From: Bacteroidales bacterium UBA6192
Lineage (GTDB): Bacteria > Bacteroidota > Bacteroidia > Bacteroidales > F082
NCBI GenBank assembly: GCA_002422725.1
Contig: DITE01000016.1
Span: 53,135-96,836, forward strand
Length of the DNA stretch: 43,702 nucleotides
Reading direction: 5' to 3'
The stretch's first letter is position 1, and each line of letters begins with the position of its first letter. Shown here piece by piece: positions 27,771-36,418 of the stretch. The position numbers were made by a program, and so were the translations under genes. The notes beneath the pieces are model-generated. The model was not told the DNA's origin, searched no databases, and saw only the letters and a list, made by a program, of their open reading frames with translations.

Positions 27771-30700
27771 ATGAAAAGACCTTTTCATATATTTGATTTC
27801 ATGTTGGTTCTGGCGTGTTCAGCCATTTTCTCTGTTTCCGGGATAAAGCAGGGCTTCAGCCAGCCAACAGGCCAAGAATACCAGCAAATCAACTGGAGGC
27901 CCGATGAGATTATTTCCACCATTGATGGTGGTGACTTACGCATTGCAGGCTTTGAAAATGCCGTTTATCAATCTGCTACCGCCACACTTCCCATGTTTGA
28001 ATTCCCGGAAATTTCCTTTACAGGTTTATTCCTGCAACATATCGAAATTCAACCCATACTTGTGGATACCTTACCACAATTCAATAACCTGCCTCTGGCC
28101 GATGAGGGGTTTTTATCCTCTGAATTTCAACTATACAAAAACGAAAATTCAAACAAAACCTTGCTTCTTCCCCTGCGCAGAAATGGATCGGTGATCGAAA
28201 GACTTCAGAAATTCACCTTTACTTTTGACCTCAACCCGGAAAGCAATATTTCAAACGAAGATCCAATGCCTTTATATGCCAGTAATTCAGTGCTTAAGGA
28301 TGGAGACTGGTATAAATTGGGGGTGACAAATCAAGGCATTCATAAGATTGGTTATCAAGACCTTCAGGCAATGGGGATCAACCCGGAAAGCATTAATCCA
28401 CAGCATATTAAAATATATGGAAATGGAAATGGCATGCTGCCTGAGTCAAATAGCCGCGACAGAATAGATGATCTTAGAGAGAACGCTATTTATGTTTCAG
28501 GACAACAGGATGGCCGTTTCGATCAGAACGACTACATTCTTTTTTATGCGTTAGAACCTGTTGCATGGACCTTTAATATATTCACTGGCCGCTTTGAACA
28601 CCAGGTCAACCTCTTTACTGACACTACTTATTATTTTCTAACCCCCGGCAACAATCCAGGATTGAGAATTCAAACAAAGCCACAGGCTGGCGGGCTTGTT
28701 ACCCAGCAAGTTGACAGATTTGTTGCGCCTGCCTACCACGAAAAAGAATTTGAAAACCTGTTACTTTCAGGCAAAGATTGGTATGGCGAAACATTTACGA
28801 TCCTGGAAAATGAGCATGAATTTACTTTTGAACTTCCAAACATTATTGCTTCTCAAGCTGTTTACTTTCACATGCAGTTTGTGGCCCGCTCAGTAACCGA
28901 AGATGTTGCCTACAGTGTTTATGTGAATGATTCGATGCTTGTTGATCAGGAATCAATTACCAAACTGACGGTAAACCAGTCGACCTATGCCAGAGAAAGC
29001 AACCAGACGCTTACATTTTTCCCTAACTCCTCGACACTGAAATTCAGAATAAAATTTCATGCAAATGATATCGGATCAAGAGGCTGGTTAAATTATTTGC
29101 AATTGAACGCCTGGCGAAGTCTTGATTATGATGGTGGTCAGCTTGAGTTTCGAAGCCCTCATGTGACAGGTGCAGGCAACATAACAAAGTTCAACATTAA
29201 CACTAACAAACAAGGTCTGAGCATCTGGGAAATTACAAATAGACTGCAACCCATCATACAGGAGTTTTCGACGAATGGTGATGGCCTGCAGTTTATTACT
29301 GAAACTGACAGCCTGAGAACATTTATCATCGCTGATGGATTGACTTATCATCCCATTGCATCATCTGTTCAAATTCCAAATCAGGACTTGCACGGCATAG
29401 CCGAATGCGACATGTTGATCATCTGTCATCCCGAATTTTTGGCTCAGGCTGAAGAGCTATCACTGGCACATTTAGAAGATGATGGTCTGGTGAGCAAGGT
29501 GATCGATGTTCGTCAGGTGTACAATGAGTTTGGTGGTGGAACCCCCGACCCTACTGCTTTGCGCGATTTTATTCGCATGGTTTACCTCAAAAGCAGCGGC
29601 AATATGCGTTATTTGCTACTTTTTGGTGATGCTTCTTACGATTATAAAGACCGGATTGCTGAAAACACCAATTTTATTCCTACGTATCAGTCGAAAAATT
29701 CACTTACAAAGACAGGTAGTTTCGTTAGCGATGACTACTTCGGACTGCTTGATATCAATGAAGGGTTTAATATGGCCGGGAATCTTGATATCGGCATAGG
29801 GCGATTTCCAGTTACAACGCAGGAAGAAGCAGCCATCATGGTTGGTAAAACAATAGATTACCTGAGCAAAAACAGGCAAGTTACCCGAAACTGGCGCAAT
29901 GAGATACTTTTTGTGGCCGATGATCAGGATAACAACCTACACCTTGATCAGGCAGAAGCTTTAAGCCGCATCGTTGATACTTCTCGTAATATATTGAATA
30001 TTAAGAAAATATATATTGATAATTATCAACAAATAACTGTTCCGGGAGGTCATCGTTACCCCCAGGCAAACGCTGCCTTACTCAACACGATTGAAAAAGG
30101 GGTGCTTATTGTGAATTATACCGGGCATGGAGGTATTAACGGACTAACTGACGAGCGCGTTTTTCCTGCAACGGATGTTTCAGCGCTCAAAAACACCCAT
30201 CAACTGCCCTTGTTTATCACGGCAACCTGCGAATTCAGCCGTTATGATGATCCGCATTTCGTTTCGGCCGGCGAGCGTCTTATCTTAAATCCTGATGGTG
30301 GTGGAGTTGCTTTAATGACAACAACAAGGCTGGCCTGGGCTCATTCCAATTTTGCGTTGAACAAGAAGATATATGAGGCTATGTTTAATAGCCAGGTCAA
30401 TCTCTTGCCTCGTTTGGGCGATGTGATGAGAATAAGCAAGAACCCATCAAGCTCGAGTGTATTCAATTTTGTGTTGCTTGGCGACCCGGCCCTGAGATTG
30501 GTTTCGCCTGAGAAGCGTATCGAAACCACCATGATTAACTCAACCCAGGTTGGCTCTCAGCCCGATACCATTGGGGCAATGTCGGTTGTTAATATAAGTG
30601 GTAAAATTGTTCTGCCGGATGGTACCACCGATATTGATTTTAATGGAATTCTAAACCCGAAAGTGTATGATAAGAAAACAGTGTATCGCACTTTGGGCAA

Positions 30701-31601
30701 CGACAACAACAGTATACCTGTTAACATCAGTTATTTTGATAAAGTACTGTATCAGGGTGAAGTTACGGTTAGCAATGGGCTGTTCAGTTTCAGCTTTGCC
30801 CTCCCAAAAGATATTTCATTTCACTACGGTTTTGGGAAAATCAGCTATTATGCTGTTGACACATTGAACTTTACTGACGCCTCAGGTGTTTACCACGATA
30901 TTGTTATTGGAGGAACGGATGAAGAAGCCATACTGGATATGATCGGACCTGAAGTTGACCTGGTTATTGACACCTGGACATTTAAACCGGGTAATGTGGT
31001 TAGCGAAAGCCCAACCCTCATGGCGAAGGTAACCGACCCTCAGGGAATAAATTTTCTGGGCAACAACATCGGACGGGATATTACCATGACGCTCAATGAA
31101 GACCCGTCACAATCATTTATTCTCAATGCGTATTATTCACCCGATTTAGACAGTTATACCTCCGGGGTAATCAAGTTTCCGATGGACAAATTAGGGCAGG
31201 GACAACATCAGGTTAAATTGAAGGTTTGGGATCTGCACAATAATTCATCTGAATCAGAAACATGGTTTGTCGTCAACAACAATGCCCCGCTAACCCTCAG
31301 TGGTGTTGTTAACCACCCAAATCCGTTTTCTGACCAGACAGCATTCATATTTAATCACGACAAACCTGGCAAGTCATTCGATGTTATGATTGACATCTTC
31401 AGGATTGATGGCCAGAAAATTATCACCATCGAAAGGAAGGCAAATTCAATCGGTAACCAATCAGAGCAGCTAATCTGGAATGGAAAGGATTATCATGGTA
31501 ATCTGGTACCTTCAGGATTGTACGTTTACCGTATGCTCGTGACTGACCCGAACGGAATTTCCACTCTTGTAAGCAACAGGCTCATCATTAGCCGTCAATG
31601 A
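27771..31601 (+). CDS. Second, tandem PorU-like C25 peptidase
   Basis: This encodes a 1276-residue paralogue of the preceding gene, aligned over its whole length (for example DLQAMGINPESINP against DLQAMGINPSAIDP, and DGRFDQNDYILFYA against DGRFDQDDYILLYA). A signal peptide spans about residues 1-31. The catalytic His786 (NYTGHGGING) and Cys820 (FITATCEFSRYDD) are both kept, so it is probably active. The C-terminal sorting-like domain is also retained (NHPNPFSDQTAFIF). The two copies have diverged widely, so the duplication is not recent. Only 11 bases separate it from porU and 83 from porV. Which copy is the main sortase cannot be told. It may process a different cargo class or be the true PorU of the pair. 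Confidence 0.85.
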   Translation: MKRPFHIFDFMLVLACSAIFSVSGIKQGFSQPTGQEYQQINWRPDEIISTIDGGDLRIAGFENAVYQSATATLPMFEFPEISFTGLFLQHIEIQPILVDTLPQFNNLPLADEGFLSSEFQLYKNENSNKTLLLPLRRNGSVIERLQKFTFTFDLNPESNISNEDPMPLYASNSVLKDGDWYKLGVTNQGIHKIGYQDLQAMGINPESINPQHIKIYGNGNGMLPESNSRDRIDDLRENAIYVSGQQDGRFDQNDYILFYALEPVAWTFNIFTGRFEHQVNLFTDTTYYFLTPGNNPGLRIQTKPQAGGLVTQQVDRFVAPAYHEKEFENLLLSGKDWYGETFTILENEHEFTFELPNIIASQAVYFHMQFVARSVTEDVAYSVYVNDSMLVDQESITKLTVNQSTYARESNQTLTFFPNSSTLKFRIKFHANDIGSRGWLNYLQLNAWRSLDYDGGQLEFRSPHVTGAGNITKFNINTNKQGLSIWEITNRLQPIIQEFSTNGDGLQFITETDSLRTFIIADGLTYHPIASSVQIPNQDLHGIAECDMLIICHPEFLAQAEELSLAHLEDDGLVSKVIDVRQVYNEFGGGTPDPTALRDFIRMVYLKSSGNMRYLLLFGDASYDYKDRIAENTNFIPTYQSKNSLTKTGSFVSDDYFGLLDINEGFNMAGNLDIGIGRFPVTTQEEAAIMVGKTIDYLSKNRQVTRNWRNEILFVADDQDNNLHLDQAEALSRIVDTSRNILNIKKIYIDNYQQITVPGGHRYPQANAALLNTIEKGVLIVNYTGHGGINGLTDERVFPATDVSALKNTHQLPLFITATCEFSRYDDPHFVSAGERLILNPDGGGVALMTTTRLAWAHSNFALNKKIYEAMFNSQVNLLPRLGDVMRISKNPSSSSVFNFVLLGDPALRLVSPEKRIETTMINSTQVGSQPDTIGAMSVVNISGKIVLPDGTTDIDFNGILNPKVYDKKTVYRTLGNDNNSIPVNISYFDKVLYQGEVTVSNGLFSFSFALPKDISFHYGFGKISYYAVDTLNFTDASGVYHDIVIGGTDEEAILDMIGPEVDLVIDTWTFKPGNVVSESPTLMAKVTDPQGINFLGNNIGRDITMTLNEDPSQSFILNAYYSPDLDSYTSGVIKFPMDKLGQGQHQVKLKVWDLHNNSSESETWFVVNNNAPLTLSGVVNHPNPFSDQTAFIFNHDKPGKSFDVMIDIFRIDGQKIITIERKANSIGNQSEQLIWNGKDYHGNLVPSGLYVYRMLVTDPNGISTLVSNRLIISRQ

Positions 31602-31645
31602 CCATATGAATAAGAACAACAACAATATATTTAAATATTAATCGT

Positions 31646-31653
31646 TAGTTTTG
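31646..31653 (+). promoter_or_regulatory. Candidate -7 element for porV
   Basis: TAGTTTTG is a full match to TAnnTTTG and lies 31 bases before the porV ATG. The region 17-21 bases upstream is AT-rich but has no TTG, so the promoter may be weak or internal to the operon. Confidence 0.4.
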
Positions 31654-31684
31654 CGCACCAAATTGTTAACCTCATTCAAATTTT

Positions 31685-32899
31685 ATGAAGTTTAAAATTC
31701 TTTTCTCAGCAGTATTGATTTTCTGCGGATTTCAGGTAAAAGCCCAGAATTATGGTAATCTGTCTGGACGAAATTCTGGTCTTAATGTGATCACTACTGC
31801 TGTTCCGTTTTTGATGATTGCACCTGATGCAAGAGCAGGTGCAATGGGCGATGCAGGGGTATCAAGCGAACCCGATGTGTACTCAATGCATTGGAATCCG
31901 GCCAAATATGCTGTGATTAAAAGTGATTTCAGTTTCGGACTCGCTTACAGTCCTTGGTTACGCAACCTTGTTCCTGACATCAACCTGGCTTATCTCTCTG
32001 CTGCCAAGCGCATTGACGATATGTCGACTGTTGCAGCTTCGCTAAGGTTTTTTACACTCGGCGATATTTTCTTTACGAACGATGGTATCACGGGAGCATA
32101 TTACCGTCCAAGTGAATGGGCTTTTGATGGTACATATGCCCGTAAACTCACCGATAACCTGTCGGGAGCTGTTGCCGGAAGGTTTATTTACTCGAACCTG
32201 ACCCTTGGGCAAAATGTTCAGGGAGCAGAAACAACAGCTGGTATTTCGGTTGCAGCCGATGTGGCTGTTTATTGGGAAAAAGATGTGAACTGGTTCAGCG
32301 ACATCGGCTCACATTTTGCCTGGGGCATTAACATAGCCAATATTGGCAACAAAATGGGTTATAGCAAATCAAGCATCAAAAAAGATTTTATTCCGACCAA
32401 TCTTAAGTTAGGACCCACCCTAACCCTCGATCTGGACGATTACAACAAGATAGCATTCTCTGTTGACATAAACAAACTCCTGGTACCCTCTCCCCCTCGT
32501 TATCTGCTTGACAGCAATGCAGTCCCTGTTACCGATCAGGCAGGCAATTACATTATTCAGGACGGTAAATCCAACGAAGTTTCAGTTGTTGCAGGCATGC
32601 TGCAATCCTTTTATGACGCCCCCGATGGTTTCAAAGAAGAAATCAGTGAATTGAGCATAAGCCTTGGCACCGAATATTGGTACAACGATGTTTTTGCCCT
32701 GAGAGGCGGTTTCTTTTACGAAGATAAAACCAAAGGAAACCGGAAGTTTTTCACACTTGGTGCAGGTCTCAAATACAATGTTTTTGGACTAGATTTTTCT
32801 TACCTGATTCCGGTTGACAGCAGAAACAATCCGCTGCAAAACACCCTCAGGTTTGCCTTGACATTTGACCTTGGTGAATACTCTGCAGGAGGAAAATAG
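31685..32899 (+). CDS. porV: Type IX secretion outer-membrane channel protein PorV
   Basis: This encodes a 404-residue outer-membrane beta-barrel of the FadL-like type. The signal peptide is MKFKILFSAVLIFCGFQ, with cleavage near VKAQN. The mature start has the PorV signature FLMIAPDARAGAMGDAGVSS, then SMHWNPAKYA. The barrel ends with FGLDFSYLIPVDSRNNPLQ and NTLRFALTFDL. PorV binds PorU and shuttles cargo from the translocon to the attachment complex, so the porU-porU-like-porV order is functionally coherent. The strong terminator 28 bases past the stop ends the operon. Confidence 0.93.
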   Translation: MKFKILFSAVLIFCGFQVKAQNYGNLSGRNSGLNVITTAVPFLMIAPDARAGAMGDAGVSSEPDVYSMHWNPAKYAVIKSDFSFGLAYSPWLRNLVPDINLAYLSAAKRIDDMSTVAASLRFFTLGDIFFTNDGITGAYYRPSEWAFDGTYARKLTDNLSGAVAGRFIYSNLTLGQNVQGAETTAGISVAADVAVYWEKDVNWFSDIGSHFAWGINIANIGNKMGYSKSSIKKDFIPTNLKLGPTLTLDLDDYNKIAFSVDINKLLVPSPPRYLLDSNAVPVTDQAGNYIIQDGKSNEVSVVAGMLQSFYDAPDGFKEEISELSISLGTEYWYNDVFALRGGFFYEDKTKGNRKFFTLGAGLKYNVFGLDFSYLIPVDSRNNPLQNTLRFALTFDLGEYSAGGK

Positions 32900-32926
32900 A
32901 TTGTAGAATTCTACATAACAATATTT

Positions 32927-32959
32927 AAAAGGCTTCCTCATCCGGGAAGCCTTTTTTTT
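32927..32959 (+). terminator. Intrinsic terminator after porV
   Basis: AAAAGGCTTCC (32927-32937) pairs with GGAAGCCTTTT (32945-32955) around a seven-base loop, followed by further T residues to 32959. A 12-base palindrome (GTAGAATTCTAC, 32903-32914) lies between stop and terminator. Nothing further is seen up to 33118. Confidence 0.85.
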
Positions 32960-33118
32960 ACTAATTTAATACTTCATTTTGTTAGTAGCTATATTTTTTG
33001 AATGTGTTATAAATGCAGGTACAGATACCAGGCGAAATATGGCAGCATAGTGACAGGGATATGCACCTCAGGCAACTCCATTGGATTTGATTAGAAAAAA
33101 GCTTTCCAGACCTAAAAA

Positions 33119-33496
33119 TTAAACCGCTTTAAAGCCAGTTCTCATATAATCCTGCCAAATCACAATCAATATCTTATCTTGCTCTATTTCCAGATAGCCA
33201 TATTCATAGCAGAATTTATAGGTGTTGTTGTTTTTGGTCGTGTAGCTATGTGTGAAGAATTGAAAATCGAATCCCATCTTGTCGAGGTATTCTCTTCTGA
33301 CTGTGGATTTGCCTACAGGACCGAGTTGATGTAGGATCATCCGGTTTTTGCGAAGTGTTTTGTTCACATTGGCGATAAATTGCTCGTGGACTTTTTTATT
33401 CTGATTGTTAAAAGCATTGCGGCATTGGTCGCTGCAGAATTTCTTGTCCGCTCGGCCAGCGAAAGATTCATTGCAAAGAAGACAATTTCTTTTCAT
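33119..33496 (-). CDS. Zinc-ribbon protein of unknown function beside the integrase
   Basis: This encodes 125 residues from the ATG at 33496 (MKRNCLLCNESF); the open frame extends to a TTG seven codons earlier. The N-terminus has a treble-clef-like zinc site, CLLC then CSDQCRNAFNNQNK, a pattern seen in small Bacteroidota proteins. A basic helical middle (NVNKTLRKNRMILHQLGP) follows, then a C-terminal part rich in Tyr and Phe that ends VIWQDYMRTGFKAV. A nucleic-acid-binding role is plausible but only inferred. It is divergent from the tyrosine recombinase gene, and the two share a promoter region with phased repeats. It could be a regulator or accessory factor of the array, or an unrelated neighbour. 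Confidence 0.7.
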   Translation of the reverse strand: MKRNCLLCNESFAGRADKKFCSDQCRNAFNNQNKKVHEQFIANVNKTLRKNRMILHQLGPVGKSTVRREYLDKMGFDFQFFTHSYTTKNNNTYKFCYEYGYLEIEQDKILIVIWQDYMRTGFKAV

Positions 33497-33514
33497 AAGT
33501 ACCTGTTTGATTTG

Positions 33515-33522
33515 CAAATATA
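33515..33522 (-). promoter_or_regulatory. Candidate -7 element of the zinc-ribbon gene
   Basis: The minus strand reads TATATTTG, a full TAnnTTTG match, 19 bases before the ATG. No TTG stands at the -33 position; the phased GTTTATA repeats lie just upstream instead, which hints at an activator-dependent or regulated promoter. Confidence 0.4.
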
Positions 33523-33537
33523 TGACATAAACGATTC

Positions 33538-33578
33538 GTTTTATAGTCGTTTATAAACGTTTATACTTGCTTATAATT
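33538..33578. repeat. Four phased 10-11 bp GTTTATA-type repeats in the divergent promoter region
   Basis: GTTTTATAGTC (33538), GTTTATAAAC (33549), GTTTATACTT (33559) and GCTTATAATT (33569) follow one another with a period of one helical turn. The second is a perfect 10-base palindrome. Their place between two divergent genes suggests an operator or a protein-wrapping site. Confidence 0.55.
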
Positions 33579-33601
33579 CGGTTAAGAGGCTACAGTGCAA
33601 T

Positions 33602-33609
33602 TAATTTTG
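33602..33609 (+). promoter_or_regulatory. Candidate -7 element of the integrase gene
   Basis: TAATTTTG matches TAnnTTTG and lies 11 bases before the integrase ATG at 33621, so the leader would be only a few bases. No TTG is found at -33. Confidence 0.35.
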
Positions 33610-33620
33610 CAAATAAAAAC

Positions 33621-35066
33621 ATGGAACAGCTACAAAATCTTCCGCAATTGTTTTTAAACCGGGTAAAGCTTGAAGGGGTGTGGTGTATAAAGTTGTTCTT
33701 CTACGATCATGAAAGTATAAAGAAGAGAATCAGCCAAAACGAGTGGATACGATACAGCATGGAGTTAGGGGCTTGGTATGCAGTGGAATACAGTAATTCG
33801 ATTGCTCTTTTCAAGGATGTTTTTGAAGACGTGGCCTTTGTGAACCTTTCGAAGCTTGACTGGAAGCGGCTGGAAGTTGGCCCTAAGAATATAGGCACTT
33901 TCGGTTACATGAAAGAGCTGCAATTGCGCAAGAGGCTGGATGTGATCACTCTATTTCCGTTTCTAGTTGAAGGAAGGTCATTTATTGGATTCAAGCATCA
34001 TTTTGAGCGGGAGCATTATAGAGAAGTACTCGAAAGCGGCTTTTTTGTTTACCATAAAGCGAACAGACTGTGGGAGATTGCAGCCAAAGAGCAAAAACTA
34101 TTTGATGTGCTGGTATTTCTTAATAAGTGGTTTACGATCAAGCTGAATGCGGACTTAAGTATCAGTGACTTGAAGATAAAGCGACATTTAATGGAGCAGT
34201 CCTATATCAAAGACTATGATTATAAGACATGCCCCCTGGAATTTTTGGTTCATTTACAAAGCCAGAATTATAGCGACAGCACCTTAGTTACCTACCACAA
34301 TATGGTGCTGCGGTTTTTAAACGCGTTTAAAGGAAAGAGTTTAGAGGATATCCACCGTTTTGGGATTAGCGAGATCAATGCATACCATGAGGTATGGGCA
34401 CAGCGTTCGGCTCCCAGTCCATCGGTGATCAATCAGTCGGTGAATGCGATCAAGATGTATTACAAAGTGTTGGGTAAGAAAACATTAGACCTGGAGCAGG
34501 TGATGCGGCCGATGAGAAACAAGCAGTTGCCGGACGTGTATAGCAAGGAGGAGGTTGAGGGCATTATGGCACAGATAAGCTACCCGAAACATAAGGCATT
34601 GTTATTTTTGATTTATTCGGCGGGCCTGAGGATCAGCGAGGTGATCAATTTGCGCAAAGAAGATTTGCTGCGCGACAGGGGATTGTTGTTTGTAAGGCAA
34701 AGCAAGGGACGGAAAGACCGTTACACCAAATTGGCTGACAATGCTTTACGTTTGATTGATGCCTATCTTGAAGAGAACAACCCCAAACAGTACTTATTTG
34801 AAGGACAATATGGAGGGCGCTATTCAACAACAAGCATCAGGAATGTGTTGCACGACGCCAAGCAGAAGGCTGCGGTAACGACCAGGGGCTCGGTCCACAC
34901 CCTGCGGCATTCGTTTGCTACCCATTTGCTGGAGAACGGCACAGATTTAAGGTATATTCAGGAGCTATTGGGCCACGAGAGCAGCCGGACAACGGAGATT
35001 TATACCCATGTAAGCAACTTGAATCTTTCAAAAATCACTAGTCCGGGAGATTTGATAAAAATTTAA
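33621..35066 (+). CDS. Tyrosine recombinase (integrase) of the cassette array
   Basis: This encodes 481 residues from the ATG at 33621 (MEQLQNLPQLFLNRV). All six catalytic positions are present: Arg337 in SAGLRISEVINL, Lys362 in QSKGRKDR, His426 and Arg429 in HTLRHSFATHLL, His452 in LGHESS, and the nucleophile Tyr461 in EIYTHVS. A SAM-like core-binding domain starts near residue 207 (PLEFLVHLQSQNYSDST). In front of it is an extra domain of about 200 residues that I do not recognise, so the protein is much longer than XerC/D or IntI (about 300-340). I could not see the short insert typical of IntI near the third motif. Position and the downstream cassette sites make it the likely cassette recombinase. 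Confidence 0.88.
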   Translation: MEQLQNLPQLFLNRVKLEGVWCIKLFFYDHESIKKRISQNEWIRYSMELGAWYAVEYSNSIALFKDVFEDVAFVNLSKLDWKRLEVGPKNIGTFGYMKELQLRKRLDVITLFPFLVEGRSFIGFKHHFEREHYREVLESGFFVYHKANRLWEIAAKEQKLFDVLVFLNKWFTIKLNADLSISDLKIKRHLMEQSYIKDYDYKTCPLEFLVHLQSQNYSDSTLVTYHNMVLRFLNAFKGKSLEDIHRFGISEINAYHEVWAQRSAPSPSVINQSVNAIKMYYKVLGKKTLDLEQVMRPMRNKQLPDVYSKEEVEGIMAQISYPKHKALLFLIYSAGLRISEVINLRKEDLLRDRGLLFVRQSKGRKDRYTKLADNALRLIDAYLEENNPKQYLFEGQYGGRYSTTSIRNVLHDAKQKAAVTTRGSVHTLRHSFATHLLENGTDLRYIQELLGHESSRTTEIYTHVSNLNLSKITSPGDLIKI

Positions 35067-35078
35067 CAAGAACATGGA

Positions 35079-35105
35079 TTTGGATGAAAAGTATTTTTAA
35101 CTTTG
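35079..35105 (+). promoter_or_regulatory. Candidate cassette promoter (Pc-like) between integrase and array
   Basis: TTTG (35079-35082), 15 bases, then TAACTTTG (35098-35105). The -7 box and the following GG are the same as in the promoter inside the first cassette site. The spacer is slightly short. It would transcribe the small ORF and cassette 1. Confidence 0.5.
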
Positions 35106-35124
35106 GGCAGCTATACGCAACACC

Positions 35125-35256
35125 ATGACAAACGCAAAGAGTGCACAATACCCTGCGCAACTGGTTGACAATTATTTACTGAATGATCTTCCAAGAGGCA
35201 AAGTGGAAATATATGCCATATGGGTGCGCTTAGCAAGAAGTTGGCGGCAACCTTAG
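35125..35256 (+). CDS. 43-codon ORF spanning the cassette insertion point
   Basis: The ATG at 35125 is about 13 bases past the expected start of the Pc-like transcript. The frame runs 43 codons, starting MTNAKSAQYPAQLVDNYLL and ending VRLARSWRQP at a TAG at 35254. The crossover GTT (35240-35242) lies inside it, so its last residues belong to cassette 1 and would change with each insertion. It ends 33 bases before the cassette-1 gene. In class 1 integrons a short ORF in attI (ORF-11) is known to boost translation of the first cassette, and a like role is possible here. Coding is inferred from position only. Confidence 0.4.
   Translation: MTNAKSAQYPAQLVDNYLLNDLPRGKVEIYAIWVRLARSWRQP
35240..35248 (+). 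other. attI-like insertion point
   Basis: GTTGGCGGC begins here. The same nine bases appear inverted (GCCGCCAAC) at 36419-36427, where the site of cassette 1 begins. Crossover between G and TT would free a cassette with matching ends. The DNA to its left (35067-35239) lacks the 6-1-4-1-6 stem of the cassette sites, as expected of an attI rather than an attC. Confidence 0.6.
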
Positions 35257-35289
35257 ACGACCCCTTTACAACTGACTATTCATAGACTA

Positions 35290-36411
35290 ATGACATTAAA
35301 AGAATTAGAAAAATATTACGAAGGACTTTTAAAAGCAGACTTGAAAGTAATACCTGAAAAAATTACAACGCTTTTTGACATCGCAGGCTTTCCACATTAT
35401 GAAACAGTAATGAGCAATTTTTATTCATTCTACTTAGACCCGAATGGACTTCATGGACTAAGTGACCTTTTTATTTCAGCTTTATCAGATATCATCGAAC
35501 GTAAGACGAAGGGACTTTCAATAATTGCTAATTCAAAAATCTGCTATACGGAGAGAGAAGTTTACACAGATAATGGTAAATTCATTGACATAGTTGTAAG
35601 TGAGCCATCAGAATTTGACGATGAAGTTGAAAATGCAATTATTATAGAGAATAAAGTAAATGCCACAGTTTACAATGACTTAATGGAGTATTACAATTCC
35701 ATAAAAGTCAACAATAATAAAATTGGTGTTGTTTTATCATTACGACCTGAGCATAACTTACCAAATCAATTTATAAGTATAACACATGATGATTTAATAA
35801 ATCAGGTTGAACAATCATCAGGTTTATATTTTTTAAATGCAGACTTAAAACAAACAATTATTTTAAAGGAATTTATTCAAAACATAAAAGCCATGTCACA
35901 AACGAAAGACCTAAAAGAATATTATGAGTTCTTTTTCAAACATCAAAATAAAATCAAAGAAATAAGTAATTTATATTCAACAATTAAGAGTGACATTTTT
36001 AAGCAAGTAGATGATGTTTGTGAAAAATTAAATCTAGGATTGAAGTTACAGGGAAGGAATAATTCACAACTACGCTATTTCTTTTCTAAGTCAGCTCCAG
36101 TTTATTTTACTATTTGGCTTGATGACCTATTTAATGGTGACGGAGAAATTTACATTTTCGTTGAACTAAATGAAGAAGGCATTAAGCATATTGACAAAAT
36201 CAATGGATTAAAATTCACAGACGAAGAAAAAAAGTTACTTGACGAAACGACAAAGGTTCGTAAGACTTATATTCATTATGCTACAAGAGAAATGAAGCCT
36301 TCTCCTGAAGACATAAAAGATTTTACAAACTACATGTACAATCAAATAATGCAGACACCTCTGAAAGATATTTTCATCAAAATTGAAAATCAGATTAACA
36401 ATGGGAAATAG
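35290..36411 (+). CDS. PD-(D/E)XK nuclease-like protein
   Basis: This encodes a 373-residue, probably cytoplasmic protein. A nuclease-like core is visible: Asp100 in GKFIDIVVS, about 20 residues, then Glu120-Asn-Lys122 in AIIIENKVNA, which is the D...ExK pattern of PD-(D/E)XK enzymes. NDLMEYYNSIKV and VVLSLRP follow as expected for the next helix and strand. The rest (KDLKEYYEFFFKHQNK onwards) resembles the C-terminal part of the PDDEXK_4-like family found near defence genes. Function is not established. Restriction, phage defence or nucleic-acid processing are possible. Codon use is clearly AT-richer than in the core genes to the left. The ATG at 35290 has no Shine-Dalgarno sequence. Confidence 0.72.
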   Translation: MTLKELEKYYEGLLKADLKVIPEKITTLFDIAGFPHYETVMSNFYSFYLDPNGLHGLSDLFISALSDIIERKTKGLSIIANSKICYTEREVYTDNGKFIDIVVSEPSEFDDEVENAIIIENKVNATVYNDLMEYYNSIKVNNNKIGVVLSLRPEHNLPNQFISITHDDLINQVEQSSGLYFLNADLKQTIILKEFIQNIKAMSQTKDLKEYYEFFFKHQNKIKEISNLYSTIKSDIFKQVDDVCEKLNLGLKLQGRNNSQLRYFFSKSAPVYFTIWLDDLFNGDGEIYIFVELNEEGIKHIDKINGLKFTDEEKKLLDETTKVRKTYIHYATREMKPSPEDIKDFTNYMYNQIMQTPLKDIFIKIENQINNGK

Positions 36412-36418
36412 AAAGGCA

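Noticed and set aside
33538..33578. CRISPR-like or plasmid iteron array
   Set aside because: Only four degenerate 10-11 base units without spacers and without nearby cas or replication genes.
35067..35239. A further cassette site immediately before the insertion point
   Set aside because: A spacer and arms of the required pattern are absent; only a weak partial inverted repeat is seen, so it fits an attI-like region better.
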